Numbered from the stretch's first letter, positions 36,687-44,165 are shown. The stretch is DNA of 64,000 nt from an uncultured Bacteroidales bacterium (GCA_902766045.1 CACXCA010000051.1:1-64000); one strand, 5' to 3'. Numbers and translations are program-made. Notes: generated by a model from the letters alone, not told the origin.

Positions 36687-37304
36687 TTAATCTTTGCATG
36701 TCTCACGAGGATAGCGAGACATCATTTCCTCCGCTAATGGTGCATGCCACGCAAAAACCTCCTCTTTTGTTGGAGTATGTGCTCCTGGAAAGTGGAAGGC
36801 GTGACTATAATGTTCCAGGAAGAGCGGTTCGAAGTGCGCCACCTTATCTTGTTCGCCGAACAAACCCCAGACACACTCTTTGTGCGCTGAAGTGCAGTTG
36901 TTGAACTGGATGGGTTCCAATGATGCGAACTCCTCTATCAAGGTCTCATCGATGACGAAGTGCTGGTTACCATCCCTCCGTGGAGACTTGTATTCATGCT
37001 CTCCGATACGTTGTTTCAGAAACTCTGTCATCTGGAAGTGTGGATTACCTAGCAGGGCTGGAATGTCCACGACAGGCGCCAGCATTTGTGCATAGAAGGC
37101 TCCATAACTATTGCCCAATAAGAGGTCAGGTTGCTCACGGTCGATGATTCCTCGTATTAACTCAAGCGCCTCTCTAGGGTGTCTAGGCAAGTCAGGCGAA
37201 AGCACCTGCGCCTTACCAGCAAATGCCTCTTGCAAGGCCAAAGCAGGAACGCACTGGCCACTTGCAAAGAATCCGTGAAGAAATAGAATCTTTTTCATGT
37301 TCAT
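36687..37304 (-). CDS. YqiA/UPF0227-like esterase
   Basis: 205 residues. The N-terminus ILFLHGFFASGQ and the nucleophile elbow LLGNSYGAF (G-N-S-Y-G) fit the small alpha/beta hydrolases of the YqiA family, with an acid and His near FPGAHTPTKEEV. It hydrolyses esters of unknown identity. It is the first of three closely spaced minus-strand genes with the CDF exporter and carbonic anhydrase. Confidence 0.8.
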   Translation of the reverse strand: MNMKKILFLHGFFASGQCVPALALQEAFAGKAQVLSPDLPRHPREALELIRGIIDREQPDLLLGNSYGAFYAQMLAPVVDIPALLGNPHFQMTEFLKQRIGEHEYKSPRRDGNQHFVIDETLIEEFASLEPIQFNNCTSAHKECVWGLFGEQDKVAHFEPLFLEHYSHAFHFPGAHTPTKEEVFAWHAPLAEEMMSRYPRETCKD

Positions 37305-37462
37305 ACATGATGTCTCGATAATTCAATGCAATATTACGGATTATTTTTGAATGATAAGTTAATGAATGGTATCATTATGGAATGAAGTCTTCCTTGCTTG
37401 ATATTTATTTGCTTGAAATTCAGACTGATGATAAATTTTACCAAAATTTTTTAGCCTAAAAA

Positions 37463-37517
37463 GTACGAAAATACGGAAATGTTTTTAGTTAATTCGTACG
37501 AAAATACCGAAATGTTT
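37463..37517. repeat. Two direct repeats in an intergenic region
   Basis: GTACGAAAATACGGAAATG at 37463 and GTACGAAAATACCGAAATG at 37496, 33 bases apart. They resemble in style the iterons at 25199, but no DUF4143 ATPase follows. The gap 37305-37564 holds only this pair and a terminator. Confidence 0.7.
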
Positions 37518-37535
37518 GCCCGAATACATAAAAAA

Positions 37536-37557
37536 AGAGGAGATGTTGGTCTCCTCT
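37536..37557 (-). terminator. Terminator of the RING/TerD-like gene
   Basis: Arms AGAGGAGA / TCTCCTCT with a six-base loop. On the minus strand a run of seven T follows. Confidence 0.85.
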
Positions 37558-37564
37558 TAATCCA

Positions 37565-39832
37565 TCACACTGTCAGCAGTTTCGTCACCTCCGCCGGGTT
37601 GAGCGCCCACTCGTACGTGTAGGTTTCATCGGCCTCGTCAACTTTCTCTACAAGCGTAAGATGTTGTGCTTGCGCCTTAATGTCGAGTAGTTGTCCAATT
37701 GTTATTTTGCTCTCTAACCGACGGAGCAACGCCTCGATGGAAGCACTGTCCGCTCCTCGTAACGTCTGCGCCGTGAAAGGCATCTCAAGCCAGATAATCT
37801 CACGCTTTGTCACATCCAACACACCGAAAACTAATCCCTTGGTGAGGTTTCCTTCGCTGATGCGCACCATGTGCTGCACGCACGACGGATCGTAAGCTAC
37901 ACCTGTCTCCTCCGACACCTTCATCTCGTAGGCGGAATCCATCCAACCCACCATGAGGTTGGGCGAAAGCGTACCCGAGGAGTAGGCGTTGCAAGTGAAG
38001 GTCACATACGTGGCGCCGGCAGCCTCCAACTCAGGGAGGGAGAGCTCGATATACTCGGCTGTACCCATCTCTCCTTTGGGCACCCAACGGATGTCGCCCG
38101 AGTGTTTTGCTCCCACGCAGGTCAGACTGTAGTAGGCGCACTCCGCGATTTGGTTATCTGGTAAAGCGACACGACAGCTCAAGTCCATGTCGATCGGACG
38201 GCAACCGAGACCTTTTCCCCAGTGGAGGAAGAGTCGCACAGCATCGCCCGACACCGGGAAGCGCGTACCCATCAATGCGCAGGAGGTGTCCTGAATAGTG
38301 GAGGAACGGTCGCCCACACTCACAGGGATATTATAGAGCGAAGGATCGATATAGATGCGCTTCGCCTCACACGGTTGTGCTGCGAATCGTTTAGTCATGG
38401 AACGTTGGTAGAGCACTTTGATCGCCTCCATCATTCCTTGTAGGGCCTCCTCGTCGTAGAGTACCAGCAGTTTATTCGGTTCAATCGTTCTGACACCGCC
38501 TGTGATAGGACGAGCCAGACGCTCCGCCTTCGGGTCGAAATAGGTCTCTGCCGCATTGCAAAGCGAGAGCAGTAAGCGGGCAGGCGTTCGATCCTCAACC
38601 TCAGAGAAAGCCGCCAACGTCTTGTCGGCACCGAAACGCAACATGGAAGCGAAGAGACAACGGGCAAAGAGTCCCGGACGTTCCTTCAGCAGCGCCAGCG
38701 TAGTCTCCGCATCGTTGGTGGAACGAGCCTTATCAACACGTCCTTGCCATGTGGAATAGTCTTGCTTGTAGAAGAGATCGAGTATCTCTGCCAAGCGGTC
38801 GAAGCCCTTCTTGCGGGAGTATTCGCCCAAACGGAGTGCACGGATCATGCGTACCCACATACCACGCTTCGGGTTCATGTTCTCGACCGACTGGATAGCC
38901 GTCATTGGAATATTGTTCAGCCATTTTGCCACACAGAGACAAGTCTTACGATCATATTTCAGCATTAGTTTACGCTTCATGTCAATGGCTGCATCCTGAC
39001 TTCTGTCGAGTGGTCCCCACATGTGGAAGTATAACTTGCTGGCGTGGGCGACAAGCGTCTTTGGTTCGATGATCTGCGCAAAGCCCGTCTTCTCGAACCA
39101 GAGGTAGCGAAGGATGTCGGTCGGAGTCTTCAAGAAGCGCATCGCCTCATCAGACTTGCCTTGAGCCACAAATTGCTTGATGATTAACATGACGGTCTCC
39201 TTCATTGCAATGTCAATATCAGCTGGCAAAGGGAAGACTTGAAGTAACTGCGCTAAAGAATCCGCTTGTGTACCATCCAAAGGGGTAGCAGATGATAGGA
39301 GAGAACGGAAGACGTTTTCCATATCTTTTAGTGTGAACAGACGCAGTTCCTTCAACTTGCTGGCTTGCCCTTTATAGACGAAATCAGAGGTCTCGAATGG
39401 TTTGCCGCAGAAGGGACATCCATTGTATCTCTCCAGTGGGAAGGTACCCTCTGGAATCAAGTGACCGCAAGGCAATGTGGTGCCTTTGAAACCAGCCTTC
39501 TTGCCAAAGATATTAGCAATCCAAGTGATGAGATGATCGGCTAAGGATTCACCTGTAGGCACATCCCAGCCCTTGACGAGAGGTGTCCAGTTGAGTTTCA
39601 CACCCATCACTTCATTGATGCACTCAGTAATCTCTGCGAGGCGATCCACAGGGACGTTGTTCAATGCGTGGAGCAACTCTTCGCTGACACAGTAACCATT
39701 CTCCTGCAAGCGGCGGACGAACGCCAAGACGGGAGCGGTCGCTTCCGACTGTAGGTTGATATCCGCACGGTTCACATCCAAGAACACTGCCTTGTAGCGC
39801 AAGGCCACTTTGGTTAAAATATTGTTATTCAT
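37565..39832 (-). CDS. RING-like and TerD-like domain protein (MXAN_6230/SCO0854-type)
   Basis: 755 residues. Near the N-terminus a Zn-binding RING-like knuckle is visible, with Cys 122, His 124 (LPCGH) and Cys 139, Cys 142 (CPFC). The middle is helical and unassigned. Near residues 560-650 there is a TerD-like beta-sandwich part (GDAVRLFLHWGKG, then CRVALPDNQIAECAYY). This layout matches the MXAN_6230/SCO0854 RING-domain family, which I recall only by name. It is downstream of the RtcB gene across a 430-base gap rich in RNA structure. TerD-like and RtcB genes in one locus suggest a stress or RNA-damage response. Confidence 0.75.
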   Translation of the reverse strand: MNNNILTKVALRYKAVFLDVNRADINLQSEATAPVLAFVRRLQENGYCVSEELLHALNNVPVDRLAEITECINEVMGVKLNWTPLVKGWDVPTGESLADHLITWIANIFGKKAGFKGTTLPCGHLIPEGTFPLERYNGCPFCGKPFETSDFVYKGQASKLKELRLFTLKDMENVFRSLLSSATPLDGTQADSLAQLLQVFPLPADIDIAMKETVMLIIKQFVAQGKSDEAMRFLKTPTDILRYLWFEKTGFAQIIEPKTLVAHASKLYFHMWGPLDRSQDAAIDMKRKLMLKYDRKTCLCVAKWLNNIPMTAIQSVENMNPKRGMWVRMIRALRLGEYSRKKGFDRLAEILDLFYKQDYSTWQGRVDKARSTNDAETTLALLKERPGLFARCLFASMLRFGADKTLAAFSEVEDRTPARLLLSLCNAAETYFDPKAERLARPITGGVRTIEPNKLLVLYDEEALQGMMEAIKVLYQRSMTKRFAAQPCEAKRIYIDPSLYNIPVSVGDRSSTIQDTSCALMGTRFPVSGDAVRLFLHWGKGLGCRPIDMDLSCRVALPDNQIAECAYYSLTCVGAKHSGDIRWVPKGEMGTAEYIELSLPELEAAGATYVTFTCNAYSSGTLSPNLMVGWMDSAYEMKVSEETGVAYDPSCVQHMVRISEGNLTKGLVFGVLDVTKREIIWLEMPFTAQTLRGADSASIEALLRRLESKITIGQLLDIKAQAQHLTLVEKVDEADETYTYEWALNPAEVTKLLTV

Positions 39833-39915
39833 AACAGTAAAAATTTAAAAGGTAATGGGTCAGCAGAGAAACTATAATTCGGATTTGAAGTATGCTGACC
39901 TTGACCTTGTTATTG

Positions 39916-40005
39916 AGCGGCGGGTTGGATTCGAACCAACAGTAACCATTAGAAGTAAGCATACGTTTAGGCCAAAGAAGAGGCAATTACAAAGCTTACC
40001 GCCGC
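39916..40005 (-). ncRNA. tRNA-like structured RNA (element A)
   Basis: On the minus strand GCGGCGG (39999-40005) pairs with CCGCCGC (39917-39923). Next to it is a five-pair T-arm, GTTGG-TTCGAAT-CCAAC, giving a coaxial acceptor/T-stem like that of a tRNA. Inside, GTAAGC can pair with GCTTAC. No normal D-arm or anticodon arm is evident and no CCA is encoded. Such tRNA-like modules are known from bacterial Y RNAs near RtcB. A true tRNA with a long variable arm was considered but does not fold well. The call is based on structure only. Confidence 0.6.
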
Positions 40006-40007
40006 AT

Positions 40008-40094
40008 AAAAAAAAGACGGAAATTACGGTTCTGCCCTGTTTGAGCCCCGAAGGTCTCATACTAATAGAAGTAAGAACCATTTAGTCCGTCTTA
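40008..40094 (-). ncRNA. Structured RNA with terminator-like closing stem (element B)
   Basis: On the minus strand AAGACGGA (40086-40093) pairs with TCCGTCTT (40014-40021), and six more T follow, as in an intrinsic terminator. Inside are a six-pair stem GGTTCT/AGAACC and a hairpin GAGACC-TTCG-GGGCTC with the stable C(UUCG)G loop, which fixes the strand. It shares CTTACTTCTA with element A. The upstream segment 40135-40143 (TCCGTCTTA) could pair with the same strand instead. Confidence 0.6.
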
Positions 40095-40108
40095 TGAATG
40101 TAAAAATA

Positions 40109-40143
40109 TATACAATTTGTATAATTACGAAAAATAAGACGGA
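40109..40143 (-). promoter_or_regulatory. Competing strand and dyad before element B
   Basis: TATACAA-T-TTGTATA at 40109-40123 is a perfect dyad that could bind a regulator. At 40135-40143 TAAGACGGA is a nine-base inverted repeat of 40086-40094, so on the minus-strand RNA it could sequester the 5' strand of element B. Confidence 0.45.
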
Positions 40144-40187
40144 AAAATTGTGAATATATTTTCAAATATCAATCGGGTGTCGGGGGC

Positions 40188-40215
40188 GTAGAGACGCAAT
40201 GCATTGCGTCTCTAC
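40188..40215. repeat. Dispersed palindromic repeat, copy 2
   Basis: A perfect 28-base palindrome with half-site GTAGAGACGCAATG, just downstream of the RtcB gene. Confidence 0.9.
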
Positions 40216-40262
40216 AATTGGCACCGTGATGCCGGGGCGGGGGGCGGGTGTAAACGGGTGCA

Positions 40263-41444
40263 TCACCCCTTGATTACCGCCACTGGCAACAATTTTGTTT
40301 TCACCCTGACCAGATCCGCCTCGTTGGCGATAACCTCATCGATATCCTTGTAGGCACCAGAGGCCTCCTGCATATCATCCTGACTACGGATGGCGTGAAC
40401 GATACCTTTCGCCTCCAGCATCTCCACCTCCTGTCGCATATCCAGTGTGTTGATGGCCATCTTACGCGACATGACTCGACCCGCACCGTGAGAGCAGGAG
40501 CAGAACGAATCAGGATTACCAAGACCTTCGACGATATACGAAGCCGTACCCTGCGAGCCTGGGATGATACCGATGACACCTTCACGGGCAAGTGTGGCGC
40601 CTTTACGGTGCACGATGACATCCGACCCGAAGTGGTTCTCAACAGCAGCGTAGTTGTGGGCGATGTTGATCATTGGTTCGAACTCGATTCCCTTCAGTGC
40701 GTTGGCAATCACCTCTTCTATACGTTCCATCATCAGTCGTCTGTTGCACAAGGCGAAATCCACGCAATATTTCATCTCGTCCCAGTACATACCGAACTCC
40801 TTACATCCTCGAGCAAGGAAGGGTAAGTGCAGGGAAGGGGAGACGCTAGAGTACCATCGTTCGTTCAGAGAGGCTGCCAGTTTGTTGTAGAAATCACCCA
40901 CCTGCTTTCCTAAGTTACGCGAACCCGAGTGGATCATGATCCAAAGCGTATCCTCCTCATCCTTTTGTAGTTCGATGAAGTGGTTACCACCTCCCAATGT
41001 ACCTACCTCGTATTGAATGGAATGTAAGCGACGTTTCACCACTTCCAACTTATCCAAGTCATATCCTTGAGGCAGGTATTGCTCGTCCTGTGGCTCTTTG
41101 TGGTGGTCCATACCCAAAGGAATACGTTTGCGGATCCCCCTCATGATCTCCTTACGGAGCACATCCATAGGGATGTCGCCCACCTTCCAATTGGTTTTTA
41201 CGGCGCACATTCCGCAGCCGATATCAACGCCCACCGCATTAGGGATGACAACATCCTTGCAGGCGAGTACTCCACCAATCGGCATACCCATACCAGCGTG
41301 CACGTCGGGCATGATGGCTAAGTGATGGAAGAGGAAAGAAAGGGTGGTCAAGTTCTCAATTTGTTGCATGGCCGACTCCTCCACATTGTCGGTCCAAATC
41401 TTAACCAGACGGTTGTTTATTGTTTTGATTATCATTTTTGTCAA
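40263..41444 (-). CDS. rtcB: RtcB family RNA ligase
   Basis: 393 residues, the usual size of bacterial RtcB. The motifs VGVDIGCGMCAV (metal-binding Cys), MPDVHAGMGMPIGG, MIHSGSRNLGK (His) and SHGAGRVMSR (with the GMP-accepting His) are all intact. RtcB joins RNA 2',3'-cyclic phosphate or 3'-phosphate ends to 5'-OH ends using GTP, repairing RNAs cut by ribotoxins. It is divergent from the WYL regulator and lies upstream of the structured RNAs and the RING/TerD-like gene. No RtcA or archease gene is seen in the window. Confidence 0.95.
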   Translation of the reverse strand: MTKMIIKTINNRLVKIWTDNVEESAMQQIENLTTLSFLFHHLAIMPDVHAGMGMPIGGVLACKDVVIPNAVGVDIGCGMCAVKTNWKVGDIPMDVLRKEIMRGIRKRIPLGMDHHKEPQDEQYLPQGYDLDKLEVVKRRLHSIQYEVGTLGGGNHFIELQKDEEDTLWIMIHSGSRNLGKQVGDFYNKLAASLNERWYSSVSPSLHLPFLARGCKEFGMYWDEMKYCVDFALCNRRLMMERIEEVIANALKGIEFEPMINIAHNYAAVENHFGSDVIVHRKGATLAREGVIGIIPGSQGTASYIVEGLGNPDSFCSCSHGAGRVMSRKMAINTLDMRQEVEMLEAKGIVHAIRSQDDMQEASGAYKDIDEVIANEADLVRVKTKLLPVAVIKG

Positions 41445-41497
41445 TTTATTAAGTTATACATTTCTCGTTTGATTCACAATGCAAAGTAAATATGACA

Positions 41498-41518
41498 CTA
41501 CGCAATCTATTTGCGTAG
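41498..41518. promoter_or_regulatory. Dyad operator in the rtcB/WYL divergent region
   Basis: CTACGCAA-TCTAT-TTGCGTAG has perfect eight-base arms. On the minus strand a -7-like box TTACTTTG (41482-41489) follows, so the dyad lies about where the -33 region of rtcB would be. The WYL protein encoded next to it is the obvious candidate binder. Confidence 0.6.
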
Positions 41519-41586
41519 GTTAAAAAATTTTTTATTTGAACGTTTTTTTTCTTCAGAAAAAGGTTATCTTAGCACAATTGGTCACC

Positions 41587-41614
41587 GTAGAGACGCACGG
41601 CCGTGCGTCTCTAC
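41587..41614. repeat. Dispersed palindromic repeat, variant copy 3
   Basis: The outer arms are the same (GTAGAGACGCA), but the centre is CGGCCG instead of ATGCAT. The changes are symmetric, so base pairing is preserved. Confidence 0.9.
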
Positions 41615-41637
41615 AATCGCACGTATGTACAATGATG

Positions 41638-41659
41638 GAGACGCAATGCATTGCGTCTC
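41638..41659. repeat. Dispersed palindromic repeat, copy 4
   Basis: Perfect arms GAGACGCAATG and its reverse complement. The left outermost bases of the full unit are lost. Confidence 0.85.
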
Positions 41660-41734
41660 TACAAAGGTGCAATCCGTCTGTATAAATCGGAATCCGAATG
41701 AATTATAAAAACACCCAATATAAATTAGAAAAAT

Positions 41735-42781
41735 ATGCCAGCGAATAAAAATGCGTTGATACGCTACAAAACCATAGATAATTGTCTTCGAAATCCATAT
41801 CGACGTTGGACGCTTGAGGATTTGGTAGAGGCATGTTCCGATGCTCTTTATGAAATGGAGGGAATCAGTAAAGGCGTTTCTGTTCGAACTGTACAGAGCG
41901 ACATACAGATGATGCGCTCTGATAAATTAGGTTACAACGCACCGATTGAGGTGTACGAGCATAAGTATTATCGTTATGCAGATAAAGATTATTCCATTAT
42001 GAATATGCCCATGTCGCAAAACGACTATGATGTTATGCAGGAGGCGGTTGATATGTTGCGGCAATTGGAGGGTTTTGGACAATTTACTGAGATGGCAGAT
42101 GTGGTTAGCCGTTTGCAAGACAAATTGGCAATCTCCCGTAATAATAGGAAACCCATAATTCATTTTGATAGTGTACCCAACCTGATGGGTATTCGTTTAC
42201 TCACGCCGCTTTACAACTATATCGCTAATAAGCAGACGTTGCGGATTATGTATCAATCTTTTACCGCCAGGGAACCAGTTGAGTATATACTTTGCCCCTA
42301 TTTATTGAAGGAATTTCGTAACCGTTGGTTTCTGTTTGGTTCAAAGGCAAGCAATCTTTTGTTGCTCAATCTCGCACTTGACCGTATTGTTAGTGTTGAA
42401 CCTTCGGAGGTGCCTTTCCGTGAGAATCCGGACTTCGATCCAGAGCACTTTTTTGACGACGTGGTGGGCGTGAGCAAAAACATCAACAGCAAACCTAGTC
42501 GAATCGTCTTTTGGGCGAATAATATGCAAAGCAAGTATATTAAGACCAAACCCATTCATGCTTCGCAAAAAGTTATTCAAGAGAATAAGGAGGATGGGAG
42601 CTGTGTCTTTAGCATTGAAGTAGTTATCAATTATGAGATGTATTCTGTTTTTATGTCGTACGGACCAGGTGTTCAAATCCTATATCCACGAGATGCCCGA
42701 AATTATCTTCGGGATAAAATGAAGCAAGCAGTGGATATGTATGAAGGTGAGGTGGGGGATTTCTTTAATGCATTGGATTGA
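41735..42781 (+). CDS. WYL-domain regulator near rtcB
   Basis: 348 residues. The N-terminal 120 residues form the DNA-binding part (MPANKNALIRYKTIDNCLRN, then RTVQSDIQMMRSDKLGYNAPIEVY). They are followed by a WYL domain with PVEYILCPYLLKEFRNRWFLF and a C-terminal region with VGVSKNINSKPSRIVFWA. It is divergent from rtcB, with a dyad between them, so it is the probable regulator of rtcB. A paralogue lacking the WYL part lies at 43507. Confidence 0.85.
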   Translation: MPANKNALIRYKTIDNCLRNPYRRWTLEDLVEACSDALYEMEGISKGVSVRTVQSDIQMMRSDKLGYNAPIEVYEHKYYRYADKDYSIMNMPMSQNDYDVMQEAVDMLRQLEGFGQFTEMADVVSRLQDKLAISRNNRKPIIHFDSVPNLMGIRLLTPLYNYIANKQTLRIMYQSFTAREPVEYILCPYLLKEFRNRWFLFGSKASNLLLLNLALDRIVSVEPSEVPFRENPDFDPEHFFDDVVGVSKNINSKPSRIVFWANNMQSKYIKTKPIHASQKVIQENKEDGSCVFSIEVVINYEMYSVFMSYGPGVQILYPRDARNYLRDKMKQAVDMYEGEVGDFFNALD

Positions 42782-42797
42782 GGTTGGAATTACGGAC

Positions 42798-42825
42798 GTA
42801 GAGACGCAATGCATTGCGTCTCTAC
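42798..42825. repeat. Dispersed palindromic repeat, copy 5
   Basis: A perfect copy of the 28-base palindrome, 16 bases after the stop of the WYL regulator. Confidence 0.9.
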
Positions 42826-43019
42826 AAGGGTGCAATCAGACACATGATATCAGGCTCAAAGATAAATAGAACGGATGATATAATTACATTAATCTATGAA
42901 AATATCAATGCATATCGTTTGTTATAGAGCTTAGCCTACGCTTCTCATCTGAAGACTTGGGGTAAATACATCATAGTTTCACGATGCATATATATAACTC
43001 ATGAACTCGAACCTGAATC

Positions 43020-43143
43020 AACTACTCAAAAAATTAGAGTAGTTCGACAAGAAGGGAACAGAATGGTAACACGCCAAATTGATTTTTACAATTTAGATAT
43101 GATAATTTCTGTGGAATTCAGTTGTCAAGTATTCCTTGACAAC
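43020..43143 (+). other. Two strong hairpins in the gap after the WYL gene
   Basis: AACTACTC/GAGTAGTT at 43020-43044 and GTTGTCAAG/CTTGACAAC at 43121-43143; a short T run follows the second. The 470-base gap 42782-43253 has no gene. The strand is not certain; the hairpins may be a terminator or part of an RNA. Confidence 0.45.
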
Positions 43144-43194
43144 TGCCACACAAATTTTTCTCAAACCACGCAAAAAGATTTCGTTCTAATGTTA

Positions 43195-43202
43195 TAAATT
43201 TG
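43195..43202 (+). promoter_or_regulatory. Probable -7 box of the 43208 leader
   Basis: TAAATTTG fits TAnnTTTG. A hairpin GCATTC-CGAAAA-GAATGC begins six bases downstream, at 43208, about where the transcript would start. No good TTTG is seen at -33. Confidence 0.45.
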
Positions 43203-43207
43203 CACCC

Positions 43208-43439
43208 GCATTCCGAAAAGAATGCACAATTAACAAACTAAATCCTATACGGAATGAGACTATTTGCAGACATAACATCAAAGACTTCAGTTCAACGATA
43301 TCATCGTTTTGAACGGAAGAGTTATGCGCGCTATTATTTTAGTCTAACTCGCACAAACGGTATAGGATTACCTCGACACCTGAAGCATAGTTATTTCTTC
43401 CCGGCAGAATAGACCGGATAAAGAACAAAGAAACAAGTG
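43208..43439 (+). ncRNA. Candidate structured leader RNA
   Basis: Contains GCATTC-CGAAAA-GAATGC at 43208-43225, a ten-base perfect pair AATCCTATAC (43241-43250) with GTATAGGATT (43360-43369), an inner pair AGACTA/TAGTCT, and a hairpin with GTTCAA/TTGAAC and CGAT/ATCG at 43290-43314. A strong terminator follows, then a regulator gene. It overlaps a possible small ORF, so some structure may be accidental. Confidence 0.5.
43254..43412 (+). CDS. Possible 52-residue small protein or leader peptide
   Basis: ATG 43254 to TAG 43412 encodes 52 residues, beginning MRLFADITSK. The product is basic and aromatic (for example RYHRFERKSYARYYF). It has no known family. It ends 27 bases before the terminator at 43440, the layout expected of an attenuator leader ORF. 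The same stretch is also predicted to be structured RNA, so coding is not certain. Confidence 0.4.
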   Translation: MRLFADITSKTSVQRYHRFERKSYARYYFSLTRTNGIGLPRHLKHSYFFPAE

Positions 43440-43484
43440 ATAGTTGGGATATCCTTACCGAAGGAAATTCCAACTATTTTTTTT
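43440..43484 (+). terminator. Strong terminator before the WYL-less regulator
   Basis: ATAGTTGG pairs with CCAACTAT. Inside, TCCTT-ACCG-AAGGA extends the stem, and a run of eight T follows the outer arm. It lies 23 bases upstream of the start of the next gene and so could act as an attenuator. Confidence 0.8.
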
Positions 43485-43506
43485 ATCACAAAATGAAGAA
43501 ACAATT

Positions 43507-43920
43507 ATGCCAGCCAATAAGAATGCCTTGATAAGGTACAAAACGATAGACAACTGTTTGAGAAACAGATACAGAAGATGGACGATCGACGACCTCGTGG
43601 ATGCGTGCAGCGAAGCGTTGTACGATATGGAGGGAATCACCAAAGGAGTGTGCACCCGGACCGTGCAGATGGATATTCAGATCATGAGATCTGACAAATT
43701 AGGCTACAACGCTCCGATAGAGGTGTACGACAAGATCTACTATAGATATGCGGATCCCGATTACTCCATCACGGAGATGCCGCTATCCGTGGATGATTGC
43801 AAACTCATCAAGGAGGCCATCGCACTCCTTGGAAACAGAGAGAACTCTGATTCGGAAAAGATGAGGAGTGTCCTCACAAAGGTTCAGAACAGATTAACTA
43901 CCATTCTGAATTTTGCATAG
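43507..43920 (+). CDS. WYL-less paralogue of the 41735 regulator
   Basis: 137 residues from ATG 43507, which aligns with the start of the 41735 protein. The first 110 residues closely match that protein's DNA-binding part (MPANKNALIRYKTIDNCLRN, RTVQMDIQIMRSDKLGYNAP, YYRYADPDYSI). The rest, a short helical tail, replaces the WYL domain. It may compete for the same site without the sensing domain, or be a decaying duplicate. The frame is intact and codon use looks normal, which favours a functional gene. Confidence 0.7.
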   Translation: MPANKNALIRYKTIDNCLRNRYRRWTIDDLVDACSEALYDMEGITKGVCTRTVQMDIQIMRSDKLGYNAPIEVYDKIYYRYADPDYSITEMPLSVDDCKLIKEAIALLGNRENSDSEKMRSVLTKVQNRLTTILNFA

Positions 43921-43922
43921 AT

Positions 43923-44036
43923 GAGAGCCGAGGAATCTTTCCTTGGCTTCTCTGTACAAAAAAAGAAAGGCTTCTTCCCTTGCTTTAACGCTTGGAAAGA
44001 AGCCTTTTCTTCAGAAAGATCATCCCCGAAAGGGGA
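43923..44036. terminator. Cluster of hairpins between regulator and tRNA genes
   Basis: Three hairpins: GAGAGCC-AGGAA with TTCCT-GGC at 43923-43952; GAAAGGCTTCTT with AAGAAGCCTTTTC at about 43965-44009; and TCCCC-GAAA-GGGGA at 44023-44036. They lie between convergent transcripts, so they can act as terminators from both sides. Confidence 0.6.
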
Positions 44037-44054
44037 GTGACAGCATAAGAATAG

Positions 44055-44128
44055 GGAGAATGACAGGATTCGAACCTGCGACCTTCAGAGCCACAATCTG
44101 ACGCTCTACCCACTAAGCTACAGACTCC
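44055..44128 (-). tRNA. tRNA-His (GTG)
   Basis: Minus strand, 74 bases with G-1 and C73 and a standard T-arm GCAGG-TTCGAAT-CCTGT. The anticodon loop TTGTGGC gives anticodon GTG. The D-arm is regular. In the acceptor stem two neighbouring pairs (positions 4 and 5, T:T and C:T) are mismatched. No CCA is encoded. Confidence 0.85.
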
Positions 44129-44165
44129 ATGTAAATGTCCGAGGTGAACCTTAGACATCGATTTG

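Noticed and set aside
39916-40005. Element A as tRNA-Sec or another long-variable-arm tRNA
   Set aside because: No anticodon loop with suitable flanking stem could be drawn and there is no regular D-arm.
39855-40085. 76-codon plus-strand open frame in the gap before rtcB
   Set aside because: Its translation with GFEPTV is the usual artefact of reading through a T-arm on the opposite strand; the gap is better explained by structured RNA.
40188-42825. Palindromes considered as terminal repeats of an insertion sequence
   Set aside because: Each is a self-contained palindrome and no transposase lies between any pair.
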